Below, piece after piece: positions 28,329 to 35,952 of a stretch of DNA of 64,000 nt. Below the pieces are notes generated by a model. The model was not told the origin of the DNA. It did not search any database and saw only the letters and a program-made list of their open reading frames with translations. The stretch covers positions 1 through 64,000 of the forward strand of contig UQCM01000012.1 in assembly GCA_900539525.1 (NCBI GenBank). Reading direction: 5' to 3'. Source of the DNA: an uncultured Blautia sp. GTDB taxonomy: Bacteria > Bacillota > Clostridia > Lachnospirales > Lachnospiraceae. The translations under genes were made by a program, and so were the position numbers. Each line of letters begins with the position of its first letter. Within the stretch, counting starts at the first letter, position 1.

Positions 28329-28359
28329 TTGACCTTCGCCCTGGTGGAAGGTGTAAAGT
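28329..28359 (+). promoter_or_regulatory. MerR-type promoter/operator
   Basis: TTGACC (28329-28334), a long 19-base spacer, and TAAAGT (28354-28359), with the dyad ACCTTC-9-GAAGGT (28332-28352) in the spacer. A 19-base spacer with this dyad is the hallmark of promoters untwisted by MerR-family regulators. No merR gene is nearby in the window. It faces the Lon-like ATPase gene. Confidence 0.65.
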
Positions 28360-28501
28360 GCCAAAGAAGATACAAAGATTTTCCTGTGTTGTGCTGGAGA
28401 TGGATTCATGCTAAACTAAAAAATATCTGTTCAAAACGATGCAGATTTTCAATAACTTGCCTTCGGGAGATTACTTGACGGAGGAAGACAGGGAGGACTT
28501 T

Positions 28502-29986
28502 ATGCCAGTATTTGATTTTAGCAATGCACCGGAAAAAGAGAATGCAGCCGGGTGCACATATTCAATATTTCGAACCAATGCGTCTGTTACCTCACCGGAA
28601 CAGCCGATCCTTGTTCTGGATAACCGGGACGGGAGACTGAAGCACCACTGCTGTGGAATGTTTACGAATCCTGTCAAAGGGACAGCATTTGAGTTTAAAG
28701 ATGAAAACGGTACGGTCAGTGCAGATATCCTGCAGATCGATGCCCGGTTTGTCAGTCTTTTAAAATGGCTGGGAGAGAATCATATTAATGTACGCCTTTC
28801 GGGAGCCTGCCGGGAGAATGGATATGCAGTATACAAGATCCGTGAGATTGCCTTCGGGGGAGGCTCGAAGCTTTCAGCAGAGGATGGTTTTCTGCAGTTT
28901 ATGATCGAGCGGCTTCTTTCAAGCAGTGCGCCCGGTGAGGAAGCGGAGGATGAGGATCAGGAGGAGACCGGTGACAGCATGAAGCTTACCAGTATCCAGA
29001 GTATCACGGACTTTATGAACTGTGCCGGAAGGACCCTGCCGGACAACATCCGTCTCTGGGCCAGAAGAAACCTGGCTGTTGCCCGATCCCATGAGGTATC
29101 AGCAGAAGAACGCCGCCATGCCCAGCGTGCCCTTTCCATCATGATGAATATTCAGTGGAAGAGTAATTATTTTGAATCCATCGATCCCGATGAGGCACGC
29201 CGGATCCTGGATGAGGAGCTTTACGGGATGGAGCGTGTCAAGCAGAGGATCATTGAGACGATCATCCAGATCAACCGAACCCATACCCTGCCGGCCTACG
29301 GACTTCTTCTGGTCGGCCCTGCCGGAACCGGGAAATCCCAGATCGCTTATGCAGTGGCACGCATTCTGAAGCTTCCGTGGACCACACTGGACATGAGTTC
29401 TATCAATGATCCGGAGCAGCTGACAGGAAGCTCGCGGATCTATGCAAATGCCAAGCCCGGCATTATCATGGATGCCTTTGCCATGGCAGGAGAATCGAAT
29501 CTGGTATTTATCATTAACGAGCTGGACAAGGCAGCCTCCGGAAAGGGAAACGGAAATCCGGCGGATGTTCTACTGACCCTGCTGGACAATCTTGGATTTA
29601 CCGACAACTACATTGAATGTATGATCCCAACGGTAGGTGTCTATCCGATTGCCACAGCCAATGACAAGGATCAGATCAGTGCGCCTCTGATGTCCCGTTT
29701 TGCTGTGATCGAGATTCCGGATTATACCACAGAGGAAAAGAAGATCATCTTTTCCAGGTACGCACTCCCGAAGGTCCTGAAACGGATCGGTATGCGCGAG
29801 GATGAGTGTGTCCTGACCCCTGACGGGCTGGAGGCGGTTATGGAGATTCACGAAAATACCAGCGGCATCCGTAATCTTGAACAGGCTGCGGAGCACATCG
29901 CTGCAAATGCATTGTACCGGATCGAAGTAGATCATGTAGATGCTGTATCCTTTGATGCAGAAATGGTGAGGGAGCTGCTTCGCTGA
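28502..29986 (+). CDS. Lon-like AAA+ ATPase without protease domain
   Basis: About 494 residues from the ATG at 28502, which follows GGGAGG by 5 bases; the frame is open from an ATG at 28439, but that has no ribosome binding site. The first 180 residues match nothing I know. Then a Lon-type linker and AAA+ module: RILDEELYGMERVKQRIIET, Walker A GPAGTGKS, DMSSINDPEQLTGSSRIYAN, Walker B VFIINELDKA and a sensor segment IATANDKDQISAPLMSRF. The protein ends after the AAA+ lid, so the Ser-Lys protease domain of Lon is absent. It may be an unfoldase or a MoxR-like chaperone. It stands alone between a MerR-type promoter and a terminator-like hairpin. Confidence 0.75.
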   Translation: MPVFDFSNAPEKENAAGCTYSIFRTNASVTSPEQPILVLDNRDGRLKHHCCGMFTNPVKGTAFEFKDENGTVSADILQIDARFVSLLKWLGENHINVRLSGACRENGYAVYKIREIAFGGGSKLSAEDGFLQFMIERLLSSSAPGEEAEDEDQEETGDSMKLTSIQSITDFMNCAGRTLPDNIRLWARRNLAVARSHEVSAEERRHAQRALSIMMNIQWKSNYFESIDPDEARRILDEELYGMERVKQRIIETIIQINRTHTLPAYGLLLVGPAGTGKSQIAYAVARILKLPWTTLDMSSINDPEQLTGSSRIYANAKPGIIMDAFAMAGESNLVFIINELDKAASGKGNGNPADVLLTLLDNLGFTDNYIECMIPTVGVYPIATANDKDQISAPLMSRFAVIEIPDYTTEEKKIIFSRYALPKVLKRIGMREDECVLTPDGLEAVMEIHENTSGIRNLEQAAEHIAANALYRIEVDHVDAVSFDAEMVRELLR

Positions 29987-30001
29987 GCAAAATGATAATA
30001 G

Positions 30002-30083
30002 AACCCTTCGGGGGATGCTATACGTTTGAAAACGAATGTGTCAGTACACTATGTTTCATGTATCAGCCACTCCGAAGGGTTTT
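30002..30083 (+). terminator. Long-loop hairpin after the Lon-like gene
   Basis: AACCCTTCGG / CCGAAGGGTT with a loop of about 60 bases, followed by TTCTG. It starts 16 bases after the stop codon. The long loop makes plain termination less certain, and the loop could hold a further structure. Confidence 0.5.
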
Positions 30084-30168
30084 CTGTAAGCAGAAGACGA
30101 AACAATAGCAGACAATTATCTGAAAATAAGAAAATATTCTGAATATTATAAAATTATAAATAAAGTTA

Positions 30169-30197
30169 TTGACAAAATAGAATAAATGGTGTATAGT
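30169..30197 (+). promoter_or_regulatory. Strong consensus promoter of a small transcript
   Basis: TTGACA (30169-30174), 17-base spacer, TATAGT (30192-30197), in an AT-rich stretch. It is one of the best sigma-A promoters in the window, and no conventional gene follows before the terminator at 30445. Confidence 0.75.
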
Positions 30198-30203
30198 AGA
30201 GAC

Positions 30204-30484
30204 ATCAAAAAGAAACGAACACTAACAAAGACATAGGAAGTTTATTCCCGATTTTATTAAAAAATTAGAAGAAACGTTAGAATGATTCGATTTCAGAATG
30301 TGGAGGACGGTCCGATGGCATAAGAAAGATTCCATCAAAAAAGAAATAAAAACAGGAGGTATGGTCCAACAAAAACATAATCCATTACTCGTAATCTAAG
30401 AAAGTCAGAGGTGTATGAGATGAAATTACTGATTATTCATTAATAGCCCGATCGAGAGAAAAAAGAATCGATCGGGCTTTCCTT
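30204..30484 (+). ncRNA. Small transcript of about 280 nt with mini-ORFs, function unknown
   Basis: Defined by a consensus promoter just upstream and a GC-rich terminator at its end. Inside are several ribosome-binding-site-like stretches each near a very short frame: GGAGG before ATG-GCA-TAA (around 30303-30322), AGGAGG next to ATG at 30361 (12 codons), and AGAGGTG before ATG at 30420, which encodes MKLLIIH and stops just before the terminator stem. The next gene has its own promoter at 30508, so this looks like an independent small RNA or a leader-peptide attenuator. I do not recognise the RNA family. Confidence 0.5.
30445..30478 (+). terminator. Strong intrinsic terminator of the small transcript
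   Basis: AGCCCGATCG / CGATCGGGCT with a 14-base A-rich loop, followed by TTCCTTTTG. It lies one base after the stop codon of the MKLLIIH mini-ORF, the arrangement expected if translation of that frame affects termination. Confidence 0.8.
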
Positions 30485-30507
30485 TTGTCTGTTGTTACAA
30501 AAAATTG

Positions 30508-30536
30508 TTGATATTTCCGAACGGATGAAATACTAT
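30508..30536 (+). promoter_or_regulatory. Promoter of the DUF4091 surface protein
   Basis: TTGATA (30508-30513), 17-base spacer, TACTAT (30531-30536), about 64 bases before the start codon at 30600. Confidence 0.55.
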
Positions 30537-30599
30537 GGTTTTTAGAGGACTTTGAGAAGCCGAAGAACTGTAACAGCGAAGTTACGAGAAGGAGGAAGT

Positions 30600-33500
30600 A
30601 TGAGAATGAAAGAAATGGGCAAGAGACTTATCTGCCTGCTCCTGTCGGTTCTGCTGGTCATGCCGGGAAATCTGGCATATGCAGCAGGTGGAGCAAACGA
30701 AGAACTGACGATCCAACCCGATAAAACAACGGGAAGTGTCAACTGTTTTTCGTATAAGGCCTACACGGGGGCAGGCTGGACGGCTTTTGAGGATGAGGCA
30801 TATATTGATCTGGGTGCCTCAGACAACCGGGCAGAGGAGTGTTATTATGAGGTAGCTTTTTCAGGAAACGGCATTGAAGTGTTTGCGGTCAAAAGCTACA
30901 ATCACGGGAAGGTGAAGTACAGCGTGGACGGCGGAGAGGAAACCCTGGTAGACCTGTACAATTTTTCACGTACAGATGTACAGTCTGTCTATAAGGTGAG
31001 TAATCTGGATGAGGGGGAGCATATCCTCAGAGCAGTTACACAGCCGCAGAAATCAGGAAGTGCCATTGTAAATCAGGTGTCCTTTGTGAAAGTGACACAT
31101 GCTCCCTATGTAGCAGAGGACTTCACGCTGTCAGAGAGCAGCCTGGATATGACGGTCGGGCAGACCTTCCGGATTTCCTGTACTTATGAACCGTCCTATG
31201 CATCTTTGAGTGATCTGAAATATACAAGCTCAGATGGAAATGTGGCTTCTGTTTCCGATGAGGGAGTGATTTCTGCACAGAAGGCAGGAAATGCGGTCAT
31301 CACGGTATCCAGTGCGGCAGCAAATCTTTCAAAAAGCATAGAGGTGCAGGTAAAGGAAGCAGTTCTTTCTCTTGGAGGAACGATCGTGGACAAAAACACC
31401 CAGTACACACAGGCGCGTTACGATGAGGTTTCTGTGAAAAGCAGAAGAAAGGGTGAGCTTACCGCCTGGGCAAACGATAAAGCCGTGAGTGAGCTGGTGC
31501 TTTTCTCTAAAGGAGGAAAGCTTGAAAATGTGGCGATTACGGCGAGTGACCTGAAATGCGGGATAGAGACGATTTCATCAGAACATGTAACGGCAACGTT
31601 CCTGAAAGCAACAAAAGCCTACACGGGAGGGTATCCGTCGGGAGGTGTTGTTCCGCCGGCAACGGAAACAAACAGAGCAGATTCCATGGATATTCTGTAC
31701 CAGACGGATCCGGTCAATATCGGGTTTAACAGCCTTCAGCCTGTGTGGGTAGAGTTTGTCATCCCGAAGGGGACAAAGGCAGGTGTTTATACAGGCACGC
31801 TGTCTGTCTGTGCAGATGGTATCCCTGAACCGGTTGTTTTTACTTATGATGTGTATGTCCAGAATGCCAAACTTCCGGAGGATACGAGTCAGATGTTTGA
31901 TATTGAACTCTGGCAGTATCCCTATACAAGTGCGGAATATTACGGCGTGGAGCCTTTCTCGGCAGAGCACCTGGAAATTATGAAGTCCTCGATGCTAAAG
32001 TATAAGGAGATCGGAGGGCATGCGATCACAGCTTCCATTGTGGAAGAGGCATGGAGCGGACAGACCTACAGTGCAAATGCAGTTCATTATCCTTCTATGG
32101 TAAAATGGACGAAGACAGGTGATACGTTCACATATGATTATACGGATTTTGACGCATGGGTTGAATTCAATAAATCCCTGGGACTGGGGGACAAGATCGT
32201 GCTCTACAGTGTTGCACCGTGGCACAATTCCTTTACCTACTGGGAAAATGGTGTACTGAAATATGAGGCATTTTCACCGGGCAGTGAGAGGTATACACAG
32301 GTCTGGGGGGATTTTCTTACAGATCTGGCAGAACATCTGATGGAAAAGGGATGGTTTGAGGAATCCTATATCGGTATTGACGAGCGCGGATTTAACTCTG
32401 CAGCATTTGATCTGATCGAGTCGATAAAAAATGATCATGGAGAGTCTTTAAAGACAGCAGGGGCGATGGACAGCTTCGTGGAGAAAAAGGCACTGGCCAT
32501 GCGGGTGACGGATCTGAATGTGGGGGATACGGCTGCTGCGGCTCACGTATCGGATTTTGAACAGTTATTAAAGGAGAGAGAGGAAAAAGGACTCCGTACG
32601 ACACTCTATTCCTGTACCGGACACAGACCCGGAAACTTCTCGCTGAGTGCACCGGTAGAAAGCTACTGGACCATCGTGAATGCGGGAAAGATGGGTACTG
32701 CAGGCTTTCTGAGATGGGCATATGATGCCTGGGTAGAGGATCCTCTCAGGGATACGACGCACCGTCTGTTTGAGCCGGGTGACTGTTTCCTGATCTATCC
32801 TGATGAAAAGACAGCTGCCAGCCCGGTCAGCAAGAGCTCTGTCCGTCTTGAACGGATGGCAGAGGGTGTGCGTGACATCAACAAGCTGATGCTGATCGCA
32901 CAGGAGGCTCCTGCTCTGAAGGAAGATATTCAGAAGCTCTATGATGGTATCACGACAACGGCCAGGAGCGGTTCGGCGTTCCTGACAGAGGCACAGGTTT
33001 CGGCACTGGCTGAAGAAATGGATACATTTAAACAGGGAGTTGACGCCATTACTGAGAAATATATAAAGATCTGTAAAACTACAGATACGGAAGAACTGAA
33101 TGCCAGGGTTGTAAGTGCGGACAGTATCACGAGGAAAGACTATACGGAGGAGAGCTGGAAGGCATTTCAGGAGGCGCTTAACGCAGCACGGGAGGTGCTC
33201 GCAAAGCCGGATAAGCTTCAGGCGGAAGTAGATACTGCTTTATATGTACTTGATCAGGCAATTGATGGATTGGTTTCATCACCGGAGAATGAGGAAAAAC
33301 CGGATGGACCGGAGAAGGAGCCGGATGTGCCGGGAACAAAGCCGGATATGCCGGGAACAAAGCCGGATGATGGACAGACACCGGCTGCGCCTGAGAAGAA
33401 GCCGGGGAAAGTAAAGATTTCCGGCATTAAGAATCTTTCCGGAAGGAAACTGAGGCTGAAATGGAAAAAAGTGAACGGTGCAACCGGTTATGAAATCAGC

Positions 33501-33692
33501 CGTGCGACAAAGAAAAAAGGAAAATATATCATAATCGCACGGATTAAGAAGGGCAAAACCGTTCAGTACACAAACAGCAGATTGAAGAAAAACACAACGT
33601 ATTATTACAGAGTACGTGCTTACCGCCAGGTGGGGAAAACAAAAGTGTACGGTCCGTATTCTTCAGTAAGAAGCCAGAAGGTAAGAAAATAG
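30600..33692 (+). CDS. Secreted DUF4091 glycoside-hydrolase-like protein with Ig-like, FIVAR and Fn3 domains
   Basis: A 1030-residue exported protein. The ATG at 30600 follows AAGGAGGAAGT; signal peptide RLICLLLSVLLVMPGNLAYA. Domains in order: a beta-rich N-terminal domain (about 30-170), a Big_2 Ig-like domain (TLSESSLDMTVGQTFRIS, SSDGNVASVSDEGVISAQKA), a large central part ending in a DUF4091 domain (RTTLYSCTGHRPGNF, PVESYWTIVN, GFLRWAYDAW), a FIVAR-like three-helix domain near 33080-33280, a proline linker with repeated PGTKPD, and a lysine-rich Fn3 domain (LRLKWKKVNGATGYEISRAT) at the C-terminus. DUF4091 is related to GH123-type hydrolases, so an action on host or dietary glycans is likely. 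No LPxTG motif is present. Confidence 0.88.
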   Translation: MRMKEMGKRLICLLLSVLLVMPGNLAYAAGGANEELTIQPDKTTGSVNCFSYKAYTGAGWTAFEDEAYIDLGASDNRAEECYYEVAFSGNGIEVFAVKSYNHGKVKYSVDGGEETLVDLYNFSRTDVQSVYKVSNLDEGEHILRAVTQPQKSGSAIVNQVSFVKVTHAPYVAEDFTLSESSLDMTVGQTFRISCTYEPSYASLSDLKYTSSDGNVASVSDEGVISAQKAGNAVITVSSAAANLSKSIEVQVKEAVLSLGGTIVDKNTQYTQARYDEVSVKSRRKGELTAWANDKAVSELVLFSKGGKLENVAITASDLKCGIETISSEHVTATFLKATKAYTGGYPSGGVVPPATETNRADSMDILYQTDPVNIGFNSLQPVWVEFVIPKGTKAGVYTGTLSVCADGIPEPVVFTYDVYVQNAKLPEDTSQMFDIELWQYPYTSAEYYGVEPFSAEHLEIMKSSMLKYKEIGGHAITASIVEEAWSGQTYSANAVHYPSMVKWTKTGDTFTYDYTDFDAWVEFNKSLGLGDKIVLYSVAPWHNSFTYWENGVLKYEAFSPGSERYTQVWGDFLTDLAEHLMEKGWFEESYIGIDERGFNSAAFDLIESIKNDHGESLKTAGAMDSFVEKKALAMRVTDLNVGDTAAAAHVSDFEQLLKEREEKGLRTTLYSCTGHRPGNFSLSAPVESYWTIVNAGKMGTAGFLRWAYDAWVEDPLRDTTHRLFEPGDCFLIYPDEKTAASPVSKSSVRLERMAEGVRDINKLMLIAQEAPALKEDIQKLYDGITTTARSGSAFLTEAQVSALAEEMDTFKQGVDAITEKYIKICKTTDTEELNARVVSADSITRKDYTEESWKAFQEALNAAREVLAKPDKLQAEVDTALYVLDQAIDGLVSSPENEEKPDGPEKEPDVPGTKPDMPGTKPDDGQTPAAPEKKPGKVKISGIKNLSGRKLRLKWKKVNGATGYEISRATKKKGKYIIIARIKKGKTVQYTNSRLKKNTTYYYRVRAYRQVGKTKVYGPYSSVRSQKVRK

Positions 33693-33750
33693 CAGTCCGC
33701 GCAGCAGGCGGATCCCTGATCCGGTGTTCTGGACAGTTAAAACATTTGCA

Positions 33751-33790
33751 GAAAAAGGGCATTTCCTAAAAACGGGAGATGCCCTTTTTC
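33751..33790 (+). terminator. Intrinsic terminator after the DUF4091 gene
   Basis: GAAAAAGGGCAT / ATGCCCTTTTTC, 12-bp perfect stem. The A run before and T run after make it bidirectional in form. Confidence 0.85.
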
Positions 33791-33833
33791 TGCTACAGTA
33801 ACTATCTGAACGGTGTATTAACAGATAAAATGA

Positions 33834-33878
33834 TATAATGGATTTCAAACAGCAGGCGTGTCTGTGACCTGCTGTTTG
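33834..33878 (+). promoter_or_regulatory. ktr promoter -10 with 5' hairpin
   Basis: TATAAT at 33834-33839; no good -35 at standard distance. Directly after it, at about the expected transcript start, is a perfect 11-bp hairpin CAAACAGCAGG / CCTGCTGTTTG (33846-33878) with an 11-base loop. It could protect the transcript 5' end or be an operator. Confidence 0.5.
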
Positions 33879-33920
33879 GAACTATTACGATTATGGGAGA
33901 AATGAGGGAGGGAACTCGGA

Positions 33921-35219
33921 ATGGTTGCGATATTCAGGCGGCAGTCCCCGGCACGCATCATTGCTATGGGATTTGCACTGATGATTCTGCTGGGCTCTGT
34001 TTTGCTGCTTTTGCCCTGCAGTGTCCGGGAGGGGGTGGATTTACGCTATATTGATGCACTGTATACAGCAACGAGCGCGGTCTGTGTAACGGGACTGATC
34101 GCGGTAGATGCCGGAGATACCTTTACACCGCTGGGGCAATTCTTTCTTGCAATGCTGATACAGGCCGGCGGACTGGGGGTGACCTCCGTGGGCGCAGGCA
34201 TTATACTTGCCATCGGAAAAAAAGTGAATCTGAAGGGCAGAAATCTGATCCGTGAAGCGATGAATCTCACATCAGCAAAGGGGATCATCAGGCTGATCCA
34301 CAGGGTATTTGCGGTAACTGTCATCTTTGAGCTTTCAGGGGCGTTTTTAAGCTTTCTCGTGTTTGTGCAGGATTATCCTCCTGTCTGGGCACTTGGCATC
34401 AGTCTGTTTCATTCCGTTGCGGCATTTAACAACTCCGGATTTGATATTCTGGGGAATTACCAGAATCTGATCCCGTACCGGCAGGATGTTCTGCTGAATC
34501 TTGTGACCTGCGGACTTATTTTCTTCGGAGGAATCGGTTTTCTGGTCATAAGAGAGCTGTGGGAAACAAAATGCCGCTGGAAAAGACTGTCCATGCATGC
34601 AAAGGTAGTGTTGTCGGTCAGCGGAATTCTGATCCTGGCAGGAACGCTTCTGCTCCGTCTTACAGAGGAAGTCACATGGCTTGGTGCCTTTTTTCAAAGT
34701 GTGTCTGCAAGAACAGCCGGGTTTTCCACCTATCCGCTGGGAACCTTTTCCAAGTCGGGTCTGCTGGTTCTGGCGGTACTGATGTTTATCGGGGCTTCCC
34801 CGGGATCCACAGGCGGAGGGATCAAAACAAGTACATTTTTTGTGCTCCTGCGGGGAATCCGGTCTTCTGCTGCGAATCAGACGGAAAAAGCATTCCACTA
34901 TGCGATACCCAGGGAAGCATTCCGAAAGGCCGCGGTCATTACTCTGCTGGCACTCGGGGTGGTGGTTGCCGGAACCTATCTTATGGGAATCTTTGAAAGT
35001 GAGCTGCCGCTGATGGATATTCTCTTTGAGGTGACCAGTGCCTTTGGAACGGTGGGGCTTTCCACAGGAATTACACCTGACCTTACGGATGCCAGTAAAA
35101 TACTGTCAGTGATCATCATGTACATAGGAAGGCTGGGTCCGCTGACGATTGCTTCGCTGTGGCATTTCTCTAAGGGCGAACGTGTTAGATATCCGGAGGG
35201 CAATATCACGATCGGGTAA
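33921..35219 (+). CDS. ktrB: Potassium uptake protein, KtrB/TrkH family
   Basis: A 432-residue potassium-translocating membrane subunit. Four pore-loop filter segments are visible: TSAVCVTGL, AFNNSGFD, SARTAGFST and TSAFGTVGLS, each with the central glycine. Eight membrane helices accompany them. The ATG at 33921 follows GAGGGAGGGAACTCGGA. It is followed by the regulatory subunit ktrA after 24 bases, so the two form one uptake system, controlled in the cell by nucleotides bound to KtrA. Confidence 0.93.
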   Translation: MVAIFRRQSPARIIAMGFALMILLGSVLLLLPCSVREGVDLRYIDALYTATSAVCVTGLIAVDAGDTFTPLGQFFLAMLIQAGGLGVTSVGAGIILAIGKKVNLKGRNLIREAMNLTSAKGIIRLIHRVFAVTVIFELSGAFLSFLVFVQDYPPVWALGISLFHSVAAFNNSGFDILGNYQNLIPYRQDVLLNLVTCGLIFFGGIGFLVIRELWETKCRWKRLSMHAKVVLSVSGILILAGTLLLRLTEEVTWLGAFFQSVSARTAGFSTYPLGTFSKSGLLVLAVLMFIGASPGSTGGGIKTSTFFVLLRGIRSSAANQTEKAFHYAIPREAFRKAAVITLLALGVVVAGTYLMGIFESELPLMDILFEVTSAFGTVGLSTGITPDLTDASKILSVIIMYIGRLGPLTIASLWHFSKGERVRYPEGNITIG

Positions 35220-35243
35220 AACGATCAGTTGAGTGGAGGAAGT

Positions 35244-35948
35244 ATGTTTCATAAAAACAAAATGGAAAAGACAACTTATGCGATCATAGGACTTGGGAGA
35301 TTTGGCGGCGCCCTGGCGCTTGCTCTGGCCGAAAACGGGGGCGAACTCCTGGTGATCGACAGGGATGAAGAAAAAGTCCGTGACATCCGCGAATACACAG
35401 AGAATGCTTATGTGGTTCATTCACTTGATAAGAAGACACTGGCAGAGACAGGCATTCAGAACTGTGATGTGGCTATCGTATGTATCGGAGAGCATCTGGA
35501 TACATCGATTCTTACGACACTGAACCTTGTTGGCATGGGAATCCCCAAGGTCATCGCAAAGGCAAACAGTGTGGAGCATGGGGAAATACTGGAAAAGCTG
35601 GGAGCAGAGGTGGTATATCCTGAAAAGGATATGGCGCTGCGGTTGGCGAGGAGGCTGGATACGGCAAATGTGCTTGATTTCATACAGCTCAGCGAAAAGA
35701 TCAATATATCGAAGCTGCATATCCCTGACTGTATGGTGGGAAAAACCGTTCTTGATGTGGATTTCCGTTCAAAATTCGGAATGAATATTATTGTGATCGA
35801 AAACAGAGGGACGGTTATGGAGATGATCCATCCGGATTATGTGTTTCGAAAGGATGATATCCTTCTTCTTTCCGGAAGCAAGGAAGGCATGCAGCGTTTA
35901 AATGAATGGATTGAAAACATGACTGAAAGACGAAAGAGTATGAGGTGA
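35244..35948 (+). CDS. ktrA: Potassium uptake regulatory subunit, KtrA/TrkA family
   Basis: A 234-residue cytosolic ring-forming subunit. The RCK_N domain has a Rossmann glycine motif AIIGLGRFGGALALALAENG and the acidic residue VIDRDEEKV; the C-terminal RCK_C domain (from about residue 145, ISKLHIPDCMVGKTVLDVDF) binds a second ligand, c-di-AMP in known homologues. ATG at 35244 follows GTGGAGGA; a TTG at 35229 is unlikely. It ends 4 bases before the Na/Pi cotransporter gene, so the three genes are probably one operon. Confidence 0.92.
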   Translation: MFHKNKMEKTTYAIIGLGRFGGALALALAENGGELLVIDRDEEKVRDIREYTENAYVVHSLDKKTLAETGIQNCDVAIVCIGEHLDTSILTTLNLVGMGIPKVIAKANSVEHGEILEKLGAEVVYPEKDMALRLARRLDTANVLDFIQLSEKINISKLHIPDCMVGKTVLDVDFRSKFGMNIIVIENRGTVMEMIHPDYVFRKDDILLLSGSKEGMQRLNEWIENMTERRKSMR

Positions 35949-35952
35949 TGAG

